Below are positions 16,472 through 24,547 of a stretch of 64,000 bases of DNA, in pieces. The DNA comes from Streptomyces sp. NBC_00461 (lineage in GTDB: Bacteria; Actinomycetota; Actinomycetes; Streptomycetales; Streptomycetaceae). Each line of letters begins with the position of its first letter. The first letter of the stretch is position 1. Under the pieces are notes generated by a model. That model saw only the letters and a list, made by a program, of their open reading frames with translations, made no database searches and was not told the DNA's origin. The position numbers and the translations under genes are program-made. The stretch lies in contig NZ_CP107902.1 of assembly GCF_036013935.1 (NCBI RefSeq), positions 4,435,001 to 4,499,000 of the forward strand, written 5' to 3'.

Positions 16472-18313
16472 TTAGGTGGGCTCTACGACCGCCAGCAATG
16501 CGTTGACCTCGACCTGCTGACCCACAACGGCTGACAAGGCCGTCAGCGTCCCTGTCACCGGGGCTGTGATCTTGTGTTGCATCTTCATCGCCTCCAGCCA
16601 GAGGAGGGGCTCTCCGGCCGTCACAGCAGCTCCTACGGTCAAGCCGTCGGCCACCCTCACGACCGTGCCCGGCATGGGGGCGAGGAGGGAGCCGGGGGCG
16701 TGTGGGGCCGTCGGGTCCGGGAAGCGTGGCAGAGCGGTCAGCGCCGTCGCGTTCACGTACACCTGGTCGCCGTACCGTGCCACCTCGAACCTGCGCCGTA
16801 CGCCGTCCACTTCGAGTACGACGAGGTCGGCGTCCGCGTGCACCACCCGCACGCCGTCCGCCTCCAGGCCGGCCCGCGTGTGCCGGTACTGAGCCTCGTG
16901 GTCCTCGCCCGCCATCGCGTAGCGCCGGGTCTGCGGCTGGGAGGGGAGGTTGCGGAAGCCGCCGAAGCGGGAACGTCCCTGGGCCTGGGCGAGCGCGGCG
17001 GCCAAGGGGGCGTGCGGGTCGACGGTCGCGGTCGTCAGTTCGTCGAGGTGACGGTCGTAGAAGCCCGTGTCCATGCGGGACGTCGTGAACTCCTCGTGCC
17101 GCAGGGAGCGGAGCAGGAGGTCGCGGTTGGTGACCGGGCCGTGGATCGTCGCGCGTTCGAGGGCGCCCGCCAGTTTGCGGATCGCTTCCGCGCGCGTGGG
17201 GGCGTGGGCGACGGCCTTCGCGAGCATGGGGTCGTAGTGGACGCCGATCGGGTCGCCGGACGCGTAGCCGGTGTCCAGTCGGATGTGCTCCGGGACGTCG
17301 AGGCGGTGCAGGGTGCCCGTCTGCGGGGTCCACCCGGTCGCCGGGTCCTCGGCGTAGAGGCGGGCCTCGACGGCGTGGCCACGCGCGCGCGGAGGCTCCT
17401 TTTCCAGTGCGTGCCCCTGAGCGACCTGGATCTGCAGGGCCACCAGGTCGATGCCGAACACGGCTTCCGTGACGGGGTGTTCGACCTGGAGGCGGGTGTT
17501 CATCTCCAGGAAGTGGGGCCGATCGCCGGAGACGAGGAACTCGACGGTGCCGGCGCCCACGTAGTCGACGGCCCGGGTGGCTCGTACGGCCATCTCGTGG
17601 AGGGAGCCGGTCAGTTCGGGCGTCAGGGCCGGGGCGGGCGCCTCCTCGATCACCTTCTGGTGCCGGCGCTGCAGGGAGCAGTCCCGGGTGCCCAGCGCCC
17701 ACACCGTGCCGTGCGTGTCGGCCAGGACCTGCACCTCGACGTGCCGGCCGCCCTCGACGTACGGCTCGACGAAGACCTCGCCGTCCCCGAAAGCGCTCGC
17801 GGCCTCGGCCCGTGCGCCCTCCAGTGCGGCGTCGAGGTCCGCCAGGCGGCGCACGACGCGCATCCCGCGGCCGCCGCCGCCCGCGGCCGCCTTCACCAGC
17901 ACCGGAAGATCGGACTCGGTCACCGCGGTCAGCGGCGCGAGACCCATCAGCTTCTTGGCGCGCGTCTTGGAGGCCATCGCCTCGATCGCCTCCGGGGGCG
18001 GGCCGATCCACACCAGTCCGGCGTCGATGACGGCACGCGCGAAGTCCGCGTTCTCGGAGAGGAAGCCGTAGCCGGGGTGCACGGCGTCCGCGCCGGACGC
18101 GACGGCCGCCTTCACGATCAGGTCGCCGCGCAGATACGTCTCAGCGGGGGCCGCGCCCGGCAGCCGTACCGCCGCGTCGGCCACGCGCGCGTGGAGCGCG
18201 TTCTCGTCGGCGTCGGAGTGCACGGCGACCGTCCGGATTCCCCACTCACGGCAGGTCCGGAAGACCCGGCAGGCGATCTCGCCCCGGTTGGCGACGAGGA
18301 CTGAAGTGATCAC
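16472..18313 (-). CDS. Acyl-CoA carboxylase alpha subunit (biotin carboxylase + BCCP)
   Basis: A 613-residue subunit that carboxylates biotin and carries it. It has a biotin carboxylase N-domain (ILVANRGEIA-like start), an ATP-grasp domain with KAAAGGGGRGMRVV, the catalytic FLEMNTRLQVEHPVTE segment, and a C-terminal biotinyl domain with EAMKMQ (Lys577). The segment between the KKLM helix and LVKAAAGG is about 18 residues shorter than in E. coli AccC. The GTG at 18313 lies 11 bp after the beta-subunit stop. The likely product type is methylcrotonyl- or geranyl-CoA carboxylase. Confidence 0.92.
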   Translation of the reverse strand: MITSVLVANRGEIACRVFRTCREWGIRTVAVHSDADENALHARVADAAVRLPGAAPAETYLRGDLIVKAAVASGADAVHPGYGFLSENADFARAVIDAGLVWIGPPPEAIEAMASKTRAKKLMGLAPLTAVTESDLPVLVKAAAGGGGRGMRVVRRLADLDAALEGARAEAASAFGDGEVFVEPYVEGGRHVEVQVLADTHGTVWALGTRDCSLQRRHQKVIEEAPAPALTPELTGSLHEMAVRATRAVDYVGAGTVEFLVSGDRPHFLEMNTRLQVEHPVTEAVFGIDLVALQIQVAQGHALEKEPPRARGHAVEARLYAEDPATGWTPQTGTLHRLDVPEHIRLDTGYASGDPIGVHYDPMLAKAVAHAPTRAEAIRKLAGALERATIHGPVTNRDLLLRSLRHEEFTTSRMDTGFYDRHLDELTTATVDPHAPLAAALAQAQGRSRFGGFRNLPSQPQTRRYAMAGEDHEAQYRHTRAGLEADGVRVVHADADLVVLEVDGVRRRFEVARYGDQVYVNATALTALPRFPDPTAPHAPGSLLAPMPGTVVRVADGLTVGAAVTAGEPLLWLEAMKMQHKITAPVTGTLTALSAVVGQQVEVNALLAVVEPT

Positions 18314-18324
18314 TGGAAGGTCCC

Positions 18325-19923
18325 TCACATCCGGAAGACGCCGAAGCCGCCCCGTGCGCCCTCGTACGGCGCCGTGTGGACGGCCGACAGGCACAGGCCG
18401 AGGACGGTGCGGGTGTCGCGCGGGTCGATGACGCCGTCGTCGTACAGCCGCCCCGACAGGAACATCGGCAGCGACTCGGACTCGATCTGCTGCTCCACCA
18501 TGGCGCGCAGGGCGGCGTCCGCGTCCTCGTCGTAGGGCTGCCCCTTCGCGGCCGCCGACTGCCGGGCGACGATCGACAGGACGCCGGCGAGCTGCTGCGG
18601 GCCCATGACGGCCGACTTGGCGCTGGGCCAGGCGAACAGGAAGCGCGGGTCGTACGCTCGCCCGCACATGCCGTAGTGCCCGGCGCCGTACGAGGCGCCC
18701 ATCAGCACGGACAGGTGCGGGACCCGGCTGTTGCTCACCGCGTTGATCATCATCGCGCCGTGCTTGATGATGCCGCCCTGCTCGTACTCCTTGCCGACCA
18801 TGTAGCCGGTGGTGTTGTGGAGGAAGAGGAGGGGGATGTCCCGCTGGTTGGCCAACTGGATGAACTGGGCGGCCTTCTGGGACTCCTCGCTGAACAGGAC
18901 CCCCCGGGCGTTGGCCAGGATTCCGACGGGATAGCCGTGCAGAGCGGCCCAGCCCGTCGTCAGGCTCGTCCCGTACAGCGGCTTGAACTCGTCGAAGTCG
19001 GAGGCGTCGACGATCCGGGCGATCACCTCGCGCGGGTCGAAGGGGGTCCTGAGGTCCCCTGGGACGACGCCCAGCAGTTCGTCCTCGTCGTACTTGGGGG
19101 GTGCCGCCGGTCCCGGATCGCCGTACGCCTTGCGGTGGTTGAGGCGGGCGACGACCCGCCGGGCCTGTCGCAGGGCGTCCGGCTCGTCGACGGCGAAATA
19201 GTCCGCGAGACCCGACACGCGCGCGTGCATCTCGGCGCCGCCGAGCGACTCGTCGTCGCTCTCCTCGCCGGTGGCCATCTTCACCAGGGGCGGGCCGCCG
19301 AGGAACACCTTCGCGCGCTCCTTGACCATGATCACGTGGTCGGACATGCCGGGGATGTACGCGCCGCCGGCCGTCGAGTTCCCGAAGACGACGGCGACGG
19401 TCGGGATACCGGCCGCCGACAACCGTGTCAGGTCCCGGAAGATGGCGCCTCCGGGGATGAAGATCTCCTTCTGGGACGGCAGATCGGCGCCGCCGGACTC
19501 CACCAGGCTGATGCAGGGCAGCCGGTTGGTGAGCGCGATGTCGTTGGCCCGCAGGGCCTTCTTCAGTGACCAGGGGTTGCTGGCGCCGCCGCGCACGGTC
19601 GGGTCGTTGGCCGTGATCAGGCACTCGACGCCCGACACGACCCCGATGCCGGTGACGAGCGAGGCACCCACCGTGTACTCGCTGCCCCAGGCGGCGAGCG
19701 GCGACAGCTCCAGGAAGGGCGTGTCCGGGTCGAGAAGCAGCTCGATGCGCTCGCGGGCGAGCATCTTGCCGCGCCCCCGGTGCCGCGCGACGTACTTCTC
19801 GCCGCCGCCCGCCAACGCCTTCGCGTGCTCCGCGTCCAGGTCGGCGAGCTTGGCGAGCATGGTGTCGCGGGCCGCCCGGTAGTCGGAACCCGCCGTGTCC
19901 AGGCTGGAGTCGATGACCGTCAC
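18325..19923 (-). CDS. Acyl-CoA carboxylase beta subunit (carboxyltransferase)
   Basis: A 532-residue carboxyltransferase with both crotonase-like halves. It transfers CO2 from biotin to an acyl-CoA. Visible landmarks are NDPTVRGGAS, ESGGADLPSQKEIFIPGG and FLHNTTGYMVGKEYEQGGIIKHGA, the last typical of methylcrotonyl/geranyl-CoA carboxylases rather than acetyl- or propionyl-CoA ones. The GTG at 19923 overlaps the AtuA-like stop by GTGA, so it is tightly coupled. It forms the holoenzyme with the alpha subunit next to it. Confidence 0.92.
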   Translation of the reverse strand: MTVIDSSLDTAGSDYRAARDTMLAKLADLDAEHAKALAGGGEKYVARHRGRGKMLARERIELLLDPDTPFLELSPLAAWGSEYTVGASLVTGIGVVSGVECLITANDPTVRGGASNPWSLKKALRANDIALTNRLPCISLVESGGADLPSQKEIFIPGGAIFRDLTRLSAAGIPTVAVVFGNSTAGGAYIPGMSDHVIMVKERAKVFLGGPPLVKMATGEESDDESLGGAEMHARVSGLADYFAVDEPDALRQARRVVARLNHRKAYGDPGPAAPPKYDEDELLGVVPGDLRTPFDPREVIARIVDASDFDEFKPLYGTSLTTGWAALHGYPVGILANARGVLFSEESQKAAQFIQLANQRDIPLLFLHNTTGYMVGKEYEQGGIIKHGAMMINAVSNSRVPHLSVLMGASYGAGHYGMCGRAYDPRFLFAWPSAKSAVMGPQQLAGVLSIVARQSAAAKGQPYDEDADAALRAMVEQQIESESLPMFLSGRLYDDGVIDPRDTRTVLGLCLSAVHTAPYEGARGGFGVFRM

Positions 19924-21614
19924 AGCAGCTCCTGAGGAATGTCCAGGTGACGGGAGCGCAGCCACTCGCCGAGGGCCTTGGCCTGCGGGTCGAAGCGGCG
20001 CCGGGCGGCTACGCCCTCGCCGAGGATGCCCTCGACCACGAAGTTGAGGGCGCGGAGGTTCGGCAGGACGTGCCGGGTGACGTGCAGCGCGCGGCTCTCG
20101 GGGATCAGCTCGCGAAACCGGTCCGCCGTCAGCTCGTGGACGAGCCATCGCCAGGCCGCGTCAGCCGCGGACGTCCGCACCCACACGCCCACGTTGGCGT
20201 TCCCGCCCTTGTCACCGCTGCGCGCACCGGCGACGAGCCCGAGAGGGGCGCGCCGGGTGGGCCCGACGGCCGGCGGTTCAGGCGCTGCGGGGTCCGGAAG
20301 CTCTTCGAGTACGAGGGTGTCCTGGGCCGGAGCCACGGGAACCCGCCGTCCGTCATGGAGCACCGCCACATGGTCGACGGCGCCATGGGGGACGTACACG
20401 TCATCGAAGACCCCATAAGGCGCGCCCTTTCCAGGTGGCGCCAGCACATGGAAGCCCGGGTAGCTGGCCAGTGCCAGTTCCACGGCGGCCCCGCTCAGTG
20501 TCCGGCCGACGACCCTCTCGTCCGGGTCCCGTACGACGAGCCGAAGCAGCGCGCTCGCGGTCTCCTCGGTCGCCGCGTCGGGCCGGTCGGTGCGGACGAG
20601 ATCCCAGCCGACCTCGCCGGGCGGTGACTTGGCCTCCCGGAACGCGGTCTCCATCTGCTCCCGCACGAGCTCGGCCTTCGCCTCGATGTCGAGGCCGGTG
20701 AGGACGAAGGCGACCTCGTTGCGGAAGCCGCCGAGGCGGTTGAGGCCCACCTTGAGGGTGGGGGGCGGGGCCTCGCCGCGTACGCCCTCGATGCGGACGC
20801 GGTCGGGGCCGTCCTGGGTGAGGCGGACCGTGTCCAGGCGGGCCGTCACGTCCGGTCCCGCGTAACGGGCGCCCGCCGTCTCGTACAACAACTGCGCGGT
20901 CACCGTCCCGACGTCGACGAAACCGCCGGTGCCGGGGTGTTTGGTGATGACGCAGCTGCCGTCGTCGTGGATCTCGGCGAGAGGGAAGCCGGGCCGCCTC
21001 AGGTCCCGCGCGCGCTCGTCGAAGAACGCGTAGTTGCCGCCGGTCGCCTGTGCCCCGCATTCCAGCACATGCCCGGCGACGACGGCCCCCGCCAGCCGGT
21101 CGTACTCCCCGGTCCCCCACCCGAAGTGCGCGACGGCGGGCCCGGTGACCAGCGCGGCATCCGTCACGCGCCCGGTGACGACGACGTCCGCGCCCTCCCG
21201 AAGGCAGGCCGCGATGCCGAACCCGCCGAGGTAGGCGTGGGCGGCGAGGCTGCCCGGGTGGGCGGCGGTGAGGTCGTCGCCCTCGACGTGCGCCACCCGG
21301 ACGGGGATGCCGAGGCGGTCGGCCAACTGCCGTACGGCGCCGGCGAGTCCGGCCGGGTTGAGGCCGCCCGCGTTGGTGACGATGCGGACGCCGCGCGCGT
21401 GCGCGAGTCCCAGGCACTCCTCCAGCTGACGGAGGAAGGTGCGGGCGTATCCGCCGGAGGGATCCTTCATGCGGTCCCGGCCCAGGATCAGCATGGTGAG
21501 CTCGGCGAGGTAGTCGCCGGTGAGGACGTCCAGTTCCCCGCCGGTGAGCATCTCGCGCATGGCGTCGAAACGGTCGCCGTAGAAGCCGGAGGCGTTGCCG
21601 ATGCGCAGGGTCAT
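19920..21614 (-). CDS. DUF1446 acyclic terpene utilization AtuA-like protein
   Basis: A 564-residue protein with the DUF1446/AtuA domain (about 1-450; [10 protein letters not shown] start, NAGGLNPAG and GRVTDAAL motifs) followed by the roughly 100-residue AtuA C-terminal module ([15 protein letters not shown], from about 465). AtuA-type proteins occur in acyclic terpene (citronellol/geraniol) catabolic clusters with geranyl-CoA carboxylase, but their reaction is unsettled. It overlaps both neighbours by four bases. Confidence 0.88.
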   Translation of the reverse strand: MTLRIGNASGFYGDRFDAMREMLTGGELDVLTGDYLAELTMLILGRDRMKDPSGGYARTFLRQLEECLGLAHARGVRIVTNAGGLNPAGLAGAVRQLADRLGIPVRVAHVEGDDLTAAHPGSLAAHAYLGGFGIAACLREGADVVVTGRVTDAALVTGPAVAHFGWGTGEYDRLAGAVVAGHVLECGAQATGGNYAFFDERARDLRRPGFPLAEIHDDGSCVITKHPGTGGFVDVGTVTAQLLYETAGARYAGPDVTARLDTVRLTQDGPDRVRIEGVRGEAPPPTLKVGLNRLGGFRNEVAFVLTGLDIEAKAELVREQMETAFREAKSPPGEVGWDLVRTDRPDAATEETASALLRLVVRDPDERVVGRTLSGAAVELALASYPGFHVLAPPGKGAPYGVFDDVYVPHGAVDHVAVLHDGRRVPVAPAQDTLVLEELPDPAAPEPPAVGPTRRAPLGLVAGARSGDKGGNANVGVWVRTSAADAAWRWLVHELTADRFRELIPESRALHVTRHVLPNLRALNFVVEGILGEGVAARRRFDPQAKALGEWLRSRHLDIPQELL

Positions 21615-22405
21615 ACGGCGCCTCCCTTGGGCTCGCGTCCGGCGCCCGACGGCCCCGCGAAGGCCTGGGCGATGTCGAGCCAGCGGTCGGCGTCGGGGCC
21701 CTCGGTGCGCAGGGCGAGGTCGAGGCGGTGGGCGCGCTGAGTGACCAGGAGGCAGAAGTCGAGGGCGGGGCCGGTGACACGGTCGTCGGCGTCCTCGGGG
21801 CCGTACACCCACAACTCACCGGAGGGCGCGGTCAGTTCGACGCGGAACTCCTCGAACGGCACGGGCAGGCCCTGCACGCCGAAAGCGAAGTCGCGGGTGC
21901 GGATGCCGAGGCGGACGATGTGCCGTAGCCGGTCGGTCGGGGTGCGTGCCACCCCCAGCGCATCCGCGACGTCCAGACCGTGGGCCCAGGTCTCCATGAG
22001 GCGGGCGGTGGCCATCGAGGCGGTGGACATGGGCGGGCCGTACCAGGGGAAGCGGGCGCCGTCGGGTGCGGCCCGCAGCGCCTCGGCCAGCGCGGTACGC
22101 CCGGCCCGCCAGTCCGCGAGCAGCTGCGCGGGCGGCTTCCGAGCGCCCTCCTCCGCGCCGTTGTCCACGAAGTCCCCGGGTGCGGCCAGCGCCTTCTCGA
22201 CCTCACGCGCGAAGGCGCCCTGGTCGGTCACGGTCAGGAGGGACGAGTGGTCGGTCCAGGCGAGATGCGCGATCTGGTGGGCCACGGTCCAGCCGGGTGC
22301 CGGGGTCGCGAGCGCCCACTGCTCCGGGCTCAACTCGGCCACCAGGAGGTCGAGTTCCTCGCTCTCCGCACAGAGATCGTCGATCACGGGCGTCGGGTCA
22401 GCCAT
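21611..22405 (-). CDS. TIGR03084-type DinB/maleylpyruvate isomerase-fold protein
   Basis: A 264-residue protein whose N-terminal half has the metal-binding four-helix fold of mycothiol-dependent enzymes: [16 protein letters not shown] carries one histidine cluster and [14 protein letters not shown] the other. It may use mycothiol and a divalent metal. It is the first gene of the leftward operon and is coupled to the AtuA-like gene by ATGA. The ATG at 22405 has no good ribosome-binding site, so a nearly leaderless message is possible. Confidence 0.8.
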   Translation of the reverse strand: MADPTPVIDDLCAESEELDLLVAELSPEQWALATPAPGWTVAHQIAHLAWTDHSSLLTVTDQGAFAREVEKALAAPGDFVDNGAEEGARKPPAQLLADWRAGRTALAEALRAAPDGARFPWYGPPMSTASMATARLMETWAHGLDVADALGVARTPTDRLRHIVRLGIRTRDFAFGVQGLPVPFEEFRVELTAPSGELWVYGPEDADDRVTGPALDFCLLVTQRAHRLDLALRTEGPDADRWLDIAQAFAGPSGAGREPKGGAV

Positions 22406-22437
22406 GGGGCGAGCATGGCAGCGACCCAAGAAACAAT

Positions 22438-22449
22438 CAAGCGTGCTTG
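22438..22449. promoter_or_regulatory. Palindrome CAAGC-GT-GCTTG upstream of the acyl-CoA operon
   Basis: A perfect 5-bp-arm palindrome in an unusually AT-rich stretch (22430-22460), 33 bp upstream of the first operon gene and in the gap to the divergent methyltransferase. Its shape fits TetR-family operators, and the operon ends with a TetR gene, so autoregulation is the natural reading. Confidence 0.5.
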
Positions 22450-22562
22450 CATTATTTGTTCCCGGCGAGTGTCCGTGTCCTGAGTCTCCCGATCCGCCCG
22501 ATCAGCGCGATCCGGGGGAAATTCCCGCGCGCCGCCCGCCGGTGCCGCAGTACGGTCGGCCG

Positions 22563-23306
22563 ATGCTCGATGAGGACGGTTACTTCGGAGAATCCGTCGC
22601 GGCGGGGTACGACGAGTCGGCGGCGGACATGTTCGCGCCGGACATGGTGGGACCGGCCGTGGATCTGCTGGCGGAGCTGGCAGGCTCCGGCAGGGCTCTG
22701 GAACTGGGCGTCGGCACCGGTCGCGTCGCGTTGCCGCTGTCGGAGCGCGGTGTCGAGGTGCACGGCATCGAACTGTCCCGGGCGATGGCGGAGCGGCTGC
22801 GGGCCAAGCCCGGCGGCGACGCGATCGGCGTGACGATCGGGGACTTCGCCACGGCCAAGGTGGCGGGCGGCTTCTCCGTCGCGTACCTGGTCTTCAACAC
22901 GATCATGAACCTGACGACGCAGGACGCCCAGGTCGACTGCTTCCGCAACGTCGCCGCGCATCTCGACCCCGGCGGCAGCTTCGTCGTCGAGGTGGGAGTC
23001 CCCGATCTGCGCCGGCTCCCGCCCGGGCAGAACGCGGTGCCGTTCCACGTGGGCGAGGGGCGGCTGGGCTTCGACCTGTACGACGTCGCCACCCAGTCGG
23101 TCAGCTCGCACCATGTGCGGGTGGAGGACGGGCAGGGCTCGTATCTGGCCGTGCCGTTCCGCTACGTATGGCCCGCGGAGCTCGACCTGATGGCCCGGAT
23201 CGCCGGGCTGAGGCTGCGTGACCGGTGGGACGGGTGGTCCCGGCGGCCGTTCACGAGTGAGAGCCGGCAGCACGTCTCGGTGTGGGAGAAGGCCGCGGAC
23301 TCATAG
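22563..23306 (+). CDS. Class I SAM-dependent methyltransferase
   Basis: A 247-residue methyltransferase. The SAM-binding motif I is ALELGVGTGRVALPL, motif II is GVEVHGIELS, and motif IV/post-I is YLVFNTIMNL. The protein matches the common GyrI-independent, UbiE-like small-molecule methyltransferase length. The ATG at 22563 agrees with the domain start; the frame upstream is antisense to the previous operon. The stop region is partly duplicated downstream (GGAGAAGGCCGCGGACT occurs twice). The substrate is unknown. Confidence 0.88.
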   Translation: MLDEDGYFGESVAAGYDESAADMFAPDMVGPAVDLLAELAGSGRALELGVGTGRVALPLSERGVEVHGIELSRAMAERLRAKPGGDAIGVTIGDFATAKVAGGFSVAYLVFNTIMNLTTQDAQVDCFRNVAAHLDPGGSFVVEVGVPDLRRLPPGQNAVPFHVGEGRLGFDLYDVATQSVSSHHVRVEDGQGSYLAVPFRYVWPAELDLMARIAGLRLRDRWDGWSRRPFTSESRQHVSVWEKAADS

Positions 23307-23360
23307 GTGCGGAGAAGGCCGCGGACTGATCGGTGCGGGAGAAGGCCGGACCGTCTCCCG

Positions 23361-24290
23361 TCAGGCCTCCGGCGCCACGGTCTTTCCTCGCCCCACCTGC
23401 GTCCGCACCGCGCCCATGCTCGCCGCGATGACCAGGGCGATCGCGGCGGCCTGCACGGCCGACAGGGACTGGCCGAGGATCAGGAATCCGGCCGTCGCGG
23501 CGATGGCCGGTTCCAGGCTCATCATGATCGCGAAGGTGGAGGCGGGGAGACGGCGGAGCGCGAGCAGTTCGAGGGTGTAGGGAAGGACCGAGGAGAGGAT
23601 CGCCACCGCCGAACCCAGGGCGATCGTCGTCGGGTCGGTGAGTCTCGTCCCCGATTCGGCGATCCCGAGCGGAAGCATCACCAGCGCGGCCACGCCCATG
23701 GCCAGCGCCAGCCCGTCGGCCTGCGGGAACCGTCGCCCCGTACGCGCGCTGAAGATGATGTACGTCGCCCACATCGCGCCCGCCCCCAGCGCGAAGGCGA
23801 CTCCCACCAGGTCCAGGTCGCTGAAGCCCCCGCCACCCAGGAGGAAGACGCCGACGAGCGCCAGGCCGGCCCACACCGCGTTGACCGCGCGGCGGGAGGC
23901 CAGGACGGAGAGGGCGAGCGGGCCGAGGACCTCCAGGGTGACCGCGAGGCCGAGCGGGATACGGGCGACCGCCTGGTAGAACAGTCCGTTCATGGCGCCC
24001 ATGGTGAGACCGAAGACGATCACCGTGCGCCAGTCGGAGCGGGAGTGGCCGCGCAGCCGGGGGCGGCAGACCACCAGCAGCACCACGGCCGCCGCGAGCA
24101 GCCGCAGGGTGACCACGCCGAGCGCGCCGGCCCGCGGCATCAGGCTCACCGCCAGCGCCCCGCCGAACTGCACCGAGACACAGCCGGCCAGGACCAGGCC
24201 GACAGGCCCGAGGGAGCCGCGGCCGTGCGGGGCCGTGGCGGCGGCCTGCACCGCTGAAGGTGAGGAGGTGGTCGTGCTGGGGGCGGTCAC
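23361..24290 (-). CDS. EamA/DMT family exporter (RhtA-like)
   Basis: A 309-residue inner-membrane protein with about ten transmembrane helices arranged as two EamA repeats (about 30-150 and 165-295). The second repeat ends with the typical SLEPAIAATAGFLILGQ segment. Close family members export threonine, homoserine or other small amino acids, but the substrate here is an inference only. The GTG at 24290 is used. It is convergent with the methyltransferase gene. Confidence 0.85.
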   Translation of the reverse strand: MTAPSTTTSSPSAVQAAATAPHGRGSLGPVGLVLAGCVSVQFGGALAVSLMPRAGALGVVTLRLLAAAVVLLVVCRPRLRGHSRSDWRTVIVFGLTMGAMNGLFYQAVARIPLGLAVTLEVLGPLALSVLASRRAVNAVWAGLALVGVFLLGGGGFSDLDLVGVAFALGAGAMWATYIIFSARTGRRFPQADGLALAMGVAALVMLPLGIAESGTRLTDPTTIALGSAVAILSSVLPYTLELLALRRLPASTFAIMMSLEPAIAATAGFLILGQSLSAVQAAAIALVIAASMGAVRTQVGRGKTVAPEA

Positions 24291-24447
24291 GGGCGGTCCA
24301 GGTGCTCGGCTCGGATTCGTTCATCATGCTGCACTGCCGAGTCCAGGGTAATGGACTAGGTCAGGCGTGTGAACCCGTTTTACAGCTGTCCCGCATAGTG
24401 GACTCAGAGGACTGAGATCCCGGGCCACGGCTCCGCATCCGGTCCGT

Positions 24448-24547
24448 CACCCGTCCACATCCAGCCCCTCCACATCCAGCCCCTCCGCCTCCAGCCCGCC
24501 CGCCTCCAGCGCGTCGCCCTCCAGCCCGTCCTCGTCCAGCCCTCTCA
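24448..24547 (-). repeat. 15-bp tandem repeats after the oxidase gene
   Basis: Imperfect 15-bp units of the form CTCCAGCCC-nnnnnn fill the stretch directly after the FAD/Fe-S oxidase stop. On the minus strand and shifted by one base from the oxidase frame, they encode six or seven G-L-(D/E)-x-x pentapeptides (GLDED, GLEGD, ALEAG, GLEAE, GLDVE, GLDVD) and then a stop. Confidence 0.75.

Noticed and set aside
13834..16506. Large plus-strand frames opposite the ligase and dehydrogenase
   Set aside because: They are antisense shadows of clear enzymes and have Gly/Val/Asp-rich translations typical of high-GC opposite strands.
23300..23360. Duplicate phrase after the methyltransferase gene as a mobile-element scar
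   Set aside because: The repeat of GGAGAAGGCCGCGGACT is short and fits local slippage, with no inverted ends.
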